DNA of 9,699 nucleotides from an uncultured Eubacterium sp. (GCA_910580075.1 CAJTVR010000134.1:1-9699), one strand, 5' to 3'. Shown: positions 1-7,462, counted from the stretch's first letter. Program-made: numbers and translations. The notes: a model not told the origin generated them from the letters alone.

Positions 1-34
1 GTCGAGACCGCGGGTTCGAGCCCCGTCTATCGCT
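1..34 (+). tRNA. tRNA, 3' part only (isotype not assignable, glycine-like)
   Basis: The window opens inside a tRNA. The T-arm is complete: stem GCGGG (10-14), loop TTCGAGC (15-21), stem CCCGT (22-26, with one G-U pair). It is followed by a seven-base acceptor strand CTATCGC (27-33) and a discriminator T at 34. CCA is not encoded; the next bases are TGT. The anticodon lies outside the window, so the amino acid cannot be read. The U73 discriminator and the T-arm resemble Firmicutes tRNA-Gly, which is a weak inference. GAGACC at 5-9 could instead be the 3' side of a long variable arm. A terminator follows 10 bases later, so this is the last gene of its transcript. Confidence 0.85.
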
Positions 35-44
35 TGTATAAATT

Positions 45-83
45 GTCGTAGGTCTTTGCAGTGCAAGGATTTACGGCTTTTTT
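45..83 (+). terminator. Rho-independent terminator after the tRNA
   Basis: A long hairpin pairs 45-60 with 62-77 (outer arms GTCGTA and TACGGC, inner arms TTGC and GCAA, several G-U pairs) around a very short loop. Six T residues follow directly (78-83). Position and strand fit termination of the tRNA transcript. Confidence 0.85.
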
Positions 84-202
84 ATATGTTCAGACTAAAA
101 ATATTTAAAAGTCCGTCTCCAGCTTTGACACGAAAACGGGATAAATCTCCACACTTGCTGACTGCGTTCAGATCTGGTTAAATAAGGCTGCAAAACTGCC
201 AC

Positions 203-241
203 AAAAAAGAAGCAGAAACACTCCCCTAAAGTATTTCTGCT
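203..241 (-). terminator. Rho-independent terminator after the alarmone synthetase gene
   Basis: On the minus strand, AGCAGAAATAC and GTGTTTCTGCT (arms 231-241 and 211-221, one G-U pair) form an 11-bp stem with a 9-base loop, followed by TC and a run of T (203-208 as A on the plus strand). It begins 8 bases past the stop codon of the synthetase. Between it and the tRNA terminator (84-202) I see nothing else. Confidence 0.85.
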
Positions 242-248
242 CCTTCAT

Positions 249-920
249 TTAAGCACTATGCACTTTTGCTCCACGCACTTTGGCCTGCTGTTCCTTTGCC
301 ACTAAAATAGCATTGTTCAGCGAAAGCATCTTTGCATCCAGCTGCGATACAATATCGGAACACTCCCGCAAATCCTGGCTGATGTATTCCGGTGCATGCC
401 CTTCGAATTTGTAATAAATCTTATGCTCCAGGCTCGCCCAGAAATCCATGGCCATTGTACGAATCTGAATTTCTACTCTTGTATTCACAACACGGTCTGA
501 TAAGAAAACCGGTACGGTCACCAGCATATGATAACTCTTATACCCACTGTCCTTCGGATGCCTGATATAATCTTTTACAGAAACTACAGTCAGGTCATTC
601 TGCCTTCCGATCATGTCCGCTACACGGTAAATATCTGAGGTAAACGAACATACAATGCGGATTCCGGCTATGTCATTCACATACCCGACCATATTTTCAA
701 TTGATACTTCTTTTCCATAGCGCTTTAGTTTCTTGCAAATGCTTTCCGGAGACTTCACTCTTGATTTGATGTACTCAATCGGGTTGTACTGATGAACATG
801 CTGAAACTCATCATTCAAAATCTCAAGCTTTGTCCCCACTTCTTTGATTGCCGAGTTATACAGAAACATCATTGTCTCCCAGCTCTCGACATCTTCACTC
901 AGCCTTTGTGGTGCATCCAT
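249..920 (-). CDS. relQ: Small alarmone synthetase, RelQ/YjbM (SAS1) type GTP pyrophosphokinase
   Basis: This 223-residue cytosolic enzyme should transfer pyrophosphate from ATP to GDP or GTP to make (p)ppGpp, the stringent-response alarmone. The protein is a stand-alone RelA/SpoT synthetase domain. There is no HD hydrolase domain before it and no TGS/ACT region after it. Visible motifs are SRVKSPES (53-60), DIAGIRI (83-89, metal-binding Asp83), KDYIRHPKDSGYKSYH (116-131, substrate-binding loop) and EIQIRT (150-155, catalytic Glu150), then a helical C-terminal tail of the kind that mediates tetramer formation in RelQ. The length is close to Bacillus YjbM (211 residues). The reading frame is open 17 codons further upstream, but I place the start at 920 because AGGAGG lies 7 bases before that ATG. 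It has its own promoter and terminator, so it is probably monocistronic. The family is certain; RelQ rather than RelP rests on sequence resemblance. Confidence 0.93.
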   Translation of the reverse strand: MDAPQRLSEDVESWETMMFLYNSAIKEVGTKLEILNDEFQHVHQYNPIEYIKSRVKSPESICKKLKRYGKEVSIENMVGYVNDIAGIRIVCSFTSDIYRVADMIGRQNDLTVVSVKDYIRHPKDSGYKSYHMLVTVPVFLSDRVVNTRVEIQIRTMAMDFWASLEHKIYYKFEGHAPEYISQDLRECSDIVSQLDAKMLSLNNAILVAKEQQAKVRGAKVHSA

Positions 921-1046
921 ATAATAACCTCCTACATGCCCAGAAACACATGGATAAACAGCCGGCTGCACACTACAAACAGCCTGAAACTGTTAAAAAT
1001 TTTGTAAAAACGAACTGCTGCACGGTTAACTATTATATATATGGAT

Positions 1047-1078
1047 ATTATATCATATTTTATCAAATTGGTTAACAA
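1047..1078 (-). promoter_or_regulatory. Probable sigma-A promoter of the alarmone synthetase gene
   Basis: The minus strand carries TGATATAAT (1047-1055), a perfect extended -10. The -35 region is weak: TTAACC at 17 bp, or TTGTTA at 20 bp spacing. Transcription would start near 1040, giving a leader of about 120 bases. An inverted repeat at 1065-1081 overlaps the -35 region. The surrounding 1010-1137 is strongly AT-rich. Confidence 0.6.
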
Positions 1079-1085
1079 TTTATTG

Positions 1086-1115
1086 AAAAAAATGAAAATT
1101 TTATAAGAAAATTTT
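1086..1115 (-). terminator. Possible all-AT terminator after the 86-codon gene
   Basis: On the minus strand, AAAATTTT (1108-1115), a five-base loop and AAAATTTT (1095-1102) can fold into an 8-bp stem of A-T pairs only. Seven T residues follow (1086-1092 as A on the plus strand). It starts 22 bases after the stop codon of the last gene in the dnaE cluster. The stem has no G-C pair, so its strength is doubtful. Confidence 0.35.
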
Positions 1116-1137
1116 GTTATTTTCGTATTTTATATGA

Positions 1138-1398
1138 CTATTCCTCAATTACCTGCATTTCCAGATAATCAAAATCAATTGAATCCACAAAATTGTCACT
1201 GGAAAACCGTGTCTTTGCATGCCTTTTAAATTCTGCAATATTTGCATCCAGCCATACCGGCCTGCTTAAATCAAATTCATAACATGCCTGCTCCAGTGCC
1301 CGGAATATCTTATGTGTCCTGGTATCCTCATCTTCATCACAAACTACCAGATCCCGCAGCATGCGGTTATCTCTCCATTCTTTAAACCAAATCCGCAA
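1138..1398 (-). CDS. Small conserved-looking hypothetical protein, TTG start
   Basis: I do not recognise a named family for this 86-residue protein. It is soluble-looking, with no signal peptide or membrane segment. It is rich in Asp and Glu, with a tryptophan-rich N-terminus (RIWFKEW, residues 2-8), a central segment RTHKIFRALEQACYEFDLS, and an acidic tail ending in two glutamates. The start is TTG: the upstream frame meets a stop at 1417-1419, no ATG exists in frame before residue 13, and GGGAG sits 9 bases ahead of the TTG. The two nearby ATGs (1403 and 1406) are out of frame. It begins 21 bases after the RNA methyltransferase stop codon, so the two are almost surely cotranscribed and perhaps functionally linked. 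A later start at Met13 would give a shorter form. Confidence 0.72.
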   Translation of the reverse strand: MRIWFKEWRDNRMLRDLVVCDEDEDTRTHKIFRALEQACYEFDLSRPVWLDANIAEFKRHAKTRFSSDNFVDSIDFDYLEMQVIEE

Positions 1399-1419
1399 AA
1401 CATCATTCTCCCGTTCTTA

Positions 1420-2202
1420 TTACTCCATGTGCCGTCTTCTCTGCCGGTTTGTCTCATACATTAAAATTCCGGCGGCCATTGCAGCATTCAGCGACTCCAG
1501 CTTCCCGCACATCGGTATTTTTAAATATTCATCTGCCTGCTCTGCTGTTCCCTCCGTCAGGCCGGCTGCCTCGCTGCCGATTAAAAATGCTGTCCCGCCC
1601 CGGTAATCGAATTCATCGTAATTTTTCCGTCCTTTTAAATGAGCTGCATACAGGCGGATTTTCTGGTCTTTTAGCAGATGCAGCGTCTGATTTAAATCAT
1701 CTGTAATATAAAATGGCACGCGGCAGATGCTGCCCATTGTAGAGCGTATTGTTTTAGGTGAAAATAAATCCGTACAGCCGCTTATTACAATACCGGTTAC
1801 CCCGGCTCCTTCTCCGGTGCGAAACATCGTGCCCAGATTTCCCGGATCCATAATTCCTTCTAAAACCAGCAGATGGGTCCTGTTTCCTTTTATCAGTTCC
1901 GAAAGCTCATAACGCGGCTGACGCACAATACATAAAATCCCCTGAGGGGATTTCGTATCAGACATTCTCTGGAATACAGCATCTGACACCGTTTCATATT
2001 TTATGTCTTTTAATTTTTCCTTATTCAAATCTTTCTGGCAAAAAGACTCCGATACATAGACATTTTTCAGATTTTCTTTTGGTATTTCTTCAAAAATACG
2101 AATTCCCTCTGCGAAAAATACTCCCTGACTCTGCCGTTCTTTTGCTTTCTGTGCAAGTTTTATGATATTTTTTACCTGCTGGTTTGCTGTACTTGTAATC
2201 AT
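1420..2202 (-). CDS. SpoU/TrmH-family RNA 2'-O-methyltransferase (YsgA-like)
   Basis: This 260-residue enzyme should methylate a ribose 2'-hydroxyl in rRNA or tRNA using S-adenosylmethionine; the target site cannot be read from sequence. Residues 1-105 resemble the N-terminal RNA-binding substrate domain (start MITSTANQQVK, then KERQSQGVFFAEG). Residues 110-255 are the trefoil-knot SPOUT domain. Its three motifs are present: LEGIMDPGNLGTMFRTGEG (114-132, with Asn122 and Arg128), LIGSEAAGL (207-215, Glu211), and IPMCGKLESLN (229-239), which continues into AAMAAGI. The start is set at 2202 because AGGG lies 6 bases ahead of it; the ATG two codons earlier (2208) abuts that AGGG with no spacer. 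The gene follows pfkA with a 158-base gap that contains a hairpin, and is followed closely by the 86-codon gene. Confidence 0.9.
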   Translation of the reverse strand: MITSTANQQVKNIIKLAQKAKERQSQGVFFAEGIRIFEEIPKENLKNVYVSESFCQKDLNKEKLKDIKYETVSDAVFQRMSDTKSPQGILCIVRQPRYELSELIKGNRTHLLVLEGIMDPGNLGTMFRTGEGAGVTGIVISGCTDLFSPKTIRSTMGSICRVPFYITDDLNQTLHLLKDQKIRLYAAHLKGRKNYDEFDYRGGTAFLIGSEAAGLTEGTAEQADEYLKIPMCGKLESLNAAMAAGILMYETNRQRRRHME

Positions 2203-2314
2203 CGTCATCCCTATTCATATTACTCTGCTCTGTCCTATATTCCTATGGATTTCAGTCTGGCCGCTGTGTCAGCACTCCGTCTTTTATTCTGTCTGAAAGT
2301 CCTCATAATACGGT

Positions 2315-2348
2315 AAAACAGGCTGACGCACCTTCATACATCAGCCTG
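2315..2348 (-). terminator. Hairpin after pfkA, probable weak or partial terminator
   Basis: On the minus strand CAGGCTGA (2341-2348) pairs perfectly with TCAGCCTG (2319-2326) around a 14-base loop, followed by only four T residues (2315-2318 as A on the plus strand). It starts 13 bases after the pfkA stop. The short U-tract suggests partial termination or a 3' end protector between pfkA and the methyltransferase. I found no convincing promoter in the rest of the gap (2203-2314). Confidence 0.5.
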
Positions 2349-2360
2349 ATTATACATTGC

Positions 2361-3335
2361 TTATCTCGATAAGTTGCAGCTTATTTTATACTCATAATCA
2401 TCTACTGATTTGCCCATTCCAAGAGCTTCATCAATATCTATATCAATCAGCACGCCGTCTCTCTGGCCTACAATACGGTTGCTCTTGCCTTCGCATAATA
2501 AATCTACAGCATATGCGCCCATAATCGATGCCATCATACGGTCTCTTGCTGTCGGACGGCCGCCGCGCTGCATATATCCTAAAATAGTCGCCCTTGTTTC
2601 TACACCGGTAGCTGCTTCAATTCGTTTTGCCATGCTGACCGAATGTCCGATTCCTTCCGCATTGATAATAATATGATGTTTTTTACCTTTTTTACGATTT
2701 TCAATAATACTATTCACAAGTGCCTGTTCATTATAATCATATTTTTCAGGAAGCAGCACATTTTCTGCACCATTTGCAATACCGCACCACAGTGCAATAA
2801 AACCGGCTCCGCGTCCCATAACTTCAATAATCGAACAGCGCTCATGAGAAGTAGATGTATCACGGACCTTATCAATGGCATCCATAGCTGTATTTACTGC
2901 TGTATCAAAACCAATGGTATATTCTGTACATGCAATATCCAGATCAATCGTTCCCGGCACCCCTACCGTATTAATTCCAAGCGACGCTAATTTCTGTGCA
3001 CCGCGGAAAGAACCGTCTCCGCCAATTACAATAATTCCGTCAATTCCATGCTGTCTGCAGATATCAGCACCTTTTTTCTGGCCTTCCGGTGTTGTAAATT
3101 CTTTGCACCTTGCTGTCTGTAAAATCGTACCGCCTCTCTGGATAATATCAGCGACATCGATTGTCTGCATTTCATAAATCTCTTCCTTTAAAAGGCCTGC
3201 ATATCCTCTCTTGATACCCATAATCCTTTTGCCATTAGCAATCGCCTCGCGGACAACTGCACGGATAGCTGCATTCATGCCAGGCGCATCTCCGCCGCTT
3301 GTCAGTACACCTATCGTATTAATCTCGTTAGCCAT
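2361..3335 (-). CDS. pfkA: ATP-dependent 6-phosphofructokinase
   Basis: The enzyme phosphorylates fructose 6-phosphate to fructose 1,6-bisphosphate, the committed step of glycolysis in the cytosol. It has 324 residues, normal for bacterial PfkA. Visible motifs are TSGGDAPGMN (12-21), GGDGS (105-109), PGTID (127-131, catalytic Asp131), EVMGR (171-175), NAEG (225-228) and QRGG (256-259). Gly after GGD and Gly128 before TID mark the ATP-using type; pyrophosphate-dependent enzymes carry Asp and Lys there. Two departures from the textbook site are Leu132 in place of Asn between the two aspartates (TIDLD) and Tyr254 where Escherichia coli has the F6P-contacting His249 (LGY for LGH). The frame extends 28 codons upstream, but AGGAGG lies 9 bases before the ATG at 3335. 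It follows dnaE by 109 bases with no clear promoter between, so cotranscription is likely. Confidence 0.96.
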   Translation of the reverse strand: MANEINTIGVLTSGGDAPGMNAAIRAVVREAIANGKRIMGIKRGYAGLLKEEIYEMQTIDVADIIQRGGTILQTARCKEFTTPEGQKKGADICRQHGIDGIIVIGGDGSFRGAQKLASLGINTVGVPGTIDLDIACTEYTIGFDTAVNTAMDAIDKVRDTSTSHERCSIIEVMGRGAGFIALWCGIANGAENVLLPEKYDYNEQALVNSIIENRKKGKKHHIIINAEGIGHSVSMAKRIEAATGVETRATILGYMQRGGRPTARDRMMASIMGAYAVDLLCEGKSNRIVGQRDGVLIDIDIDEALGMGKSVDDYEYKISCNLSR

Positions 3336-3444
3336 TTTCCATATCCTCCTAAATTTATTCTGCCTGTAGCCAGCTGTGTCATAAATGGTGCCGCTGCACC
3401 GCTCCCCTATCCAATACACTGCAAATAAATTCGTCTATTTCATT

Positions 3445-6400
3445 TTAATATCTTTTACTATTGTTTGCAACCTTCTTTTCCACAACTTTTACATTATTTT
3501 GTCCAAATACTGCACAAAGCGACTGCGCCATGGAAAGGGTCGCTGCCACCCGCCAGCCCGGCCCTAAGCGTTTCATGACTTTCCGGTCCTTAATATAGAC
3601 AATTACATCATCCTGCCCGTCAGAAGCGCGCAGTTTTTCTAATACCAGCGACTTCTGCCTCTCATAGCTTTCCATATCTGCAAACTGCAGCCACAGCTCT
3701 TTATGTGTTTCATCAAACGAATATACCCGCTCCAGAATCAGCTTGCCGTTTTTTTCTTCTTCGACCGTCACCCTGCCTTCTACAAAAATACGTGCTTCGT
3801 CTTCGAAATATTTCCGGTAGCGCTCATAGTCTCTCGGAAAAACAATGATTTCCAGTGTCCCTACCAGATCTTCGAGCGTGAGAAATGCCATCGTCTGGTT
3901 ATTCTTGGTATATTTAACCGTGCGCTGGACAATCATTCCTCCGACGGTCGCCTTCTGGTTATCCTTTACTTTTGCAAGCCCGGTTTCATCATCAAGCAGA
4001 AAGTCTGTTGTTTTGGCTGTAATGTTTTTCTGCCACTTTTGTTCATATTCTTCCAGCGGATGGCCGCTGATATACACACCGAGCACTTCTTTTTCAAAAC
4101 CCAGCAGCATTTCTTTATCAAATTCCTCTACATCCGGCATCTTAACCTCGTAATCTTTTTTATCCTCTTCTGATACAAGGTCAAAAAGCGAAATCTGGCC
4201 GCTCATGCTGTTTTTCTTTTCATGGGAAATGCCTGCCATAATCTGAGGGCATACCATGGTCTTCTGTCTGCGGTTTCCCGCCAGGTTATCCATTGCCCCT
4301 GCTTTAATCAGATTTTCCACAGCCCGTTTATTCATTTCCACACCGCTGAGCCTTGTAATAAAATCTTCCAGATTCTTAAAAAGCCCGTGCCTGCTGCGTT
4401 CTTCAATCAGTGCATTAATAACCGGATGACCGACGCTTTTGATTGCCATCATCCCATAGCGGATATTTTTGCCGGATACGGAAAATCCGCCTTCTCCCTC
4501 ATTAATATCCGGAGGCAGGATTCCAATGCCGATATTCCGGCAGGTCTGGATATATTCTGATACTTTTGTAACTTTGTCCATGACCGAGGTCATTAGCGCA
4601 GCCATAAATTCTACCGGATAATAATATTTCAGATACGCAGTCTGATAAGAGATCACTGCATAAGCTGCAGCGTGGGATTTATTAAATGCATATTTGGCAA
4701 AGTCAATCATTTCGTCATAGATTTTATTTGCAGCCTGCTCACTGATTCCGTTCGCTATACAGCCTCTGACTCCCTGCTCTTCGTTGCCATATACGAAATT
4801 TTTGCGCTCTTCTTCCATGACCTTTCCTTTTTTCTTGGACATGGCCCTTCTAACTATATCGCTGCGCCCCCACGTATATCCCGCCAGATCGCGCACAATC
4901 TGCATGACCTGCTCCTGGTAGACGATACAGCCATAGGTAGGCGATAAAATCGGCTCAAGCTGCGGACAGTCATACTGAATTTCACCATGCATATTTTTGC
5001 CGCGCACATAAGCCGGAATAAAATCCATCGGTCCCGGGCGGTACAGCGCAATCCCGGCAATTACATCTTCCAGGCTGTGCGGCTTTAACTCTTTGACGAA
5101 GTTTTTCATGCCGGAACTTTCCAGCTGAAACACCCCGTCTGTCTTTCCGGTTCCAAGCGAGTCCAGTACTTTCAGGTCGTCAAAATCCACATGGTCGATA
5201 TCAATTTTAACTCCATAGTCCTTTTCTACAAGACGTACGGCATTGTCAATGACAGTCAGTGTGCGAAGTCCCAGAAAATCCATTTTCAAAAGACCCAGCT
5301 CTTCCAGTGTAGTCATCGTAAACTGCGTAGTTACCATCCCGTCTACGCCCCTTGAAAGCGGCACATACTCATCCATCGGTTTCTGGCTGATTACGACCCC
5401 GGCTGCATGGGTAGAAGTATGCCTTGGCAGCCCTTCCAGACGCTTTGACATATCAATCAGTTTTCTGACACTTTCATCTTCTTCATAAATCTTACGCAGT
5501 TCCGGATTCATCTTTAACGCTTTTTCAATTGTAATGCCCGGCACATCTGAAGGTACATTTTTCGATATGGAATCGACAAACGCATACGGCATATCCATCA
5601 CACGCCCGACATCACGGATCACACCGCGAGCCGCAAGCGTACCGAATGTGACAATCTGCGTCACGCACTCTTTCCCATATTTTCTTACAACATAATCAAT
5701 GACTTCCTGGCGTCTTTCAAAGCAGAAGTCCACGTCAATATCCGGCATCGACACACGTTCCGGATTTAAAAAACGTTCAAAAATCAGGTTGTATTTAATC
5801 GGATCGATATTCGTAATCCCCGTCGTATAGGCTACTAAAGAACCGGCCGCACTGCCTCTGCCCGGGCCGACGCTGATGCCATGTTCTTTTGCAAAATGAA
5901 TATAGTCCCATACAATCAGAAAATAATCCACATACCCCATAGTATGAATAACATCCAGCTCATAATCCAGACGGGGTTTCAGTTCTTCTTCCCGGCCGGG
6001 ATAGCGTTCGCTCAGGCCGTCATAACAGAGTTTGTTTAAATATTCCCATGCACTATACCCTTTTGGCACATCATATTTCGGCAGTTTTGTATGGCCGAAT
6101 TCTATTTCTACATGGCACCGGTCTGCAATTTTCTGTGTATTTTCCAGCGCCCGTTTTGCATAAGGAAATAAAGCGGCCATTTCCTCTTCTGATTTGACAT
6201 AATACTGTCCGCCCTCATAACGCATACGGTCTTCGTCTTTGAGCTTTTTGCCGGTCTGTATGCAGAGCAGAATATCATGGGCTTCCACGTCTTCTGCATA
6301 CGTATAATGCACATCATTCGTCGCAATCAGCTCTATGCCTGTTTCTTCACTCAGACGCACCAGCTGTGGATTCACCATTTTCTGCTGTGGCAGGCCATGG

Positions 6401-6930
6401 TCCTGAAGCTCTAAGAAAAAATTCTCTTTTCCAAAACAGTCTGCATATTTTAATGCTGCTTCTTTCGCTTTTTCATAATCTCCCCGTAAAAGCTCTCTGG
6501 ACACTTCCCCGGCTATGCAGGCACTGGATGCAATAATTCCCTCATGATACTGGCGCAGCACTTCCATATCAACCCGCGGCCGGTAATAATACCCGTCCGT
6601 AAATCCTTTAGATACAATTTTAATCAGGTTCCCATAACCTGTATTATTCTCTGCTAACAAAACCAGATGATAATAGCGGTCTTCCCCGCTCACCCGTTCA
6701 CGGTCAAAACGGGAATTAGGTGCCACATAGACTTCGCAGCCCAGAATCGGATTAATACCTGCCGCAACAGCTGCTTTGTAAAAGTCAATGACGCCATACA
6801 TAGCCCCATGGTCGGTGATGGCCGCAGCAGTCATGCCCAGTTCTTTCACACGGGCTGTATATTCGTTTATTTTGTTGGAGCCGTCTAACAGGCTGTATTC
6901 GGTATGGACATGTAGATGTACAAAGGACAT
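3445..6930 (-). CDS. dnaE: DNA polymerase III alpha subunit, DnaE type
   Basis: This 1161-residue C-family polymerase is a catalytic subunit of the replisome. In Firmicutes it usually works beside PolC. The order is: PHP domain (1-280, starting HLHVHTEYSLLDGS); palm with GPGRGSAAGS (355-364); catalytic aspartates 397 and 399 in PDIDVDF and 551 in KMDFLGL; fingers (about 560-830, including YRPGPMDF and FAKYAFNKSHAAAYA); helix-hairpin-helix region (about 845-880); beta-clamp binding motif QISLFDL (912-918); OB fold (about 992-1070). All usual PHP metal ligands seem present (His7, His9, Asp16, His41, Glu66, His88, Cys138, Asp206, His208), unlike the degenerate E. coli domain. The start has AGGAG 7 bases upstream. 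It is the first gene of the cluster with pfkA. Confidence 0.97.
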   Translation of the reverse strand: MSFVHLHVHTEYSLLDGSNKINEYTARVKELGMTAAAITDHGAMYGVIDFYKAAVAAGINPILGCEVYVAPNSRFDRERVSGEDRYYHLVLLAENNTGYGNLIKIVSKGFTDGYYYRPRVDMEVLRQYHEGIIASSACIAGEVSRELLRGDYEKAKEAALKYADCFGKENFFLELQDHGLPQQKMVNPQLVRLSEETGIELIATNDVHYTYAEDVEAHDILLCIQTGKKLKDEDRMRYEGGQYYVKSEEEMAALFPYAKRALENTQKIADRCHVEIEFGHTKLPKYDVPKGYSAWEYLNKLCYDGLSERYPGREEELKPRLDYELDVIHTMGYVDYFLIVWDYIHFAKEHGISVGPGRGSAAGSLVAYTTGITNIDPIKYNLIFERFLNPERVSMPDIDVDFCFERRQEVIDYVVRKYGKECVTQIVTFGTLAARGVIRDVGRVMDMPYAFVDSISKNVPSDVPGITIEKALKMNPELRKIYEEDESVRKLIDMSKRLEGLPRHTSTHAAGVVISQKPMDEYVPLSRGVDGMVTTQFTMTTLEELGLLKMDFLGLRTLTVIDNAVRLVEKDYGVKIDIDHVDFDDLKVLDSLGTGKTDGVFQLESSGMKNFVKELKPHSLEDVIAGIALYRPGPMDFIPAYVRGKNMHGEIQYDCPQLEPILSPTYGCIVYQEQVMQIVRDLAGYTWGRSDIVRRAMSKKKGKVMEEERKNFVYGNEEQGVRGCIANGISEQAANKIYDEMIDFAKYAFNKSHAAAYAVISYQTAYLKYYYPVEFMAALMTSVMDKVTKVSEYIQTCRNIGIGILPPDINEGEGGFSVSGKNIRYGMMAIKSVGHPVINALIEERSRHGLFKNLEDFITRLSGVEMNKRAVENLIKAGAMDNLAGNRRQKTMVCPQIMAGISHEKKNSMSGQISLFDLVSEEDKKDYEVKMPDVEEFDKEMLLGFEKEVLGVYISGHPLEEYEQKWQKNITAKTTDFLLDDETGLAKVKDNQKATVGGMIVQRTVKYTKNNQTMAFLTLEDLVGTLEIIVFPRDYERYRKYFEDEARIFVEGRVTVEEEKNGKLILERVYSFDETHKELWLQFADMESYERQKSLVLEKLRASDGQDDVIVYIKDRKVMKRLGPGWRVAATLSMAQSLCAVFGQNNVKVVEKKVANNSKRY

Positions 6931-7018
6931 ATCTGTGCTCCTGTCTTTTTCTGTAATTTGTATGATGCTGCCTGAAAAACGCAGCCGGATGTTATTTTGA
7001 GCGGGTTTTTCTTATTTT

Positions 7019-7047
7019 AACATATCTGCCGTAAAACGGCAATGCAA
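7019..7047 (-). promoter_or_regulatory. Probable dnaE promoter with a palindrome in its spacer
   Basis: On the minus strand, TTGCAT (7042-7047) and TATGTT (7019-7024) are separated by exactly 17 bp. The spacer contains a perfect inverted repeat, TGCCGT-AAA-ACGGCA read on the plus strand (7027-7041). Transcription would start near 7012, giving a leader of about 80 bases. A perfect but unpaired TATAAT on the same strand (7071-7076) is a possible second start without a recognisable -35. Confidence 0.5.
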
Positions 7048-7263
7048 AAGAACAGGCGAAACAGATTTTCATTATAGTTCAGTAACCGTTAGGATATCTT
7101 CCCTGTTACATAGTTTCGTCCATTTCCAGGCCGGATTCCTTCCACGCATCTGCTAAAGTCCTGGCTGCACCTGATATTCAAATGTCCGCCAGTCTCAAAA
7201 GCACAGCAAACCAGCCATCCGTCTAAGCACTCTGTCACCTCATGCATTTCAGTAACAAAAACA

Positions 7264-7356
7264 GGCTGCCGCACTAAGCAAAACTCAGACAGGATATAGT
7301 ATAAAGAACGATTTGAATCGGCTATATCCTGTTTCATTTTTCTTAATGCGGCAGCC
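7264..7356. repeat. 93-bp imperfect inverted repeat (MITE-like or structured RNA)
   Basis: The outer arms GGCTGCCGCA and TGCGGCAGCC begin at 7264 and end at 7356. The inner arms CAGGATATAG and CTATATCCTG are perfect (10 bp). Between them the two sides still align with a few mismatches and one extra base, making arms of about 36 bases. The central loop holds a further small hairpin, CGATT-TG-AATCG. The trinucleotide ACA flanks both ends, which would fit a 3-bp target duplication but could be chance. Confidence 0.7.
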
Positions 7357-7424
7357 ACATGTATTTACATCATACTCTTTTTTGATTTTCAGATGCATTG
7401 TCTGTAAAGCAGATCGTTTTTTAA

Positions 7425-7462
7425 GACATCCGGATTTTCTTCAACCCTTCTGTCCGGCTGTC
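7425..7462 (+). terminator. Possible plus-strand terminator-like hairpin
   Basis: GACATCCGGA (7425-7434) and TCCGGCTGTC (7453-7462) form a 10-bp stem with one mismatch and an 18-base loop, followed on the plus strand by TTTTCCGTTTTCG. No plus-strand gene lies upstream, so its role is unclear; on the minus strand it lacks a U-tract. Confidence 0.25.

Noticed and set aside
3336..3444. Search for a promoter or terminator between dnaE and pfkA
   Set aside because: Only a 5-bp stem (GGTGC with GCACC) and no paired -35/-10 hexamers were found.
6967..7010. Small inverted repeats in the dnaE leader (GCTGC with GCAGC, GAAAAAC with GTTTTTC)
   Set aside because: Arms are short, the alternatives are mutually inconsistent, and there is no terminator or riboswitch pattern I recognise.
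7078..7256. Nine-base direct repeat TTCAGTAAC at 7078-7086 and 7248-7256
   Set aside because: A match of this length in about 10 kb is expected by chance, and nothing else suggests a duplication.
7089..7358. 89-codon minus-strand frame with GTG start
   Set aside because: It has no Shine-Dalgarno site, its first 30 codons lie inside a large inverted repeat, and I recognise no family. It may be a decayed gene remnant.
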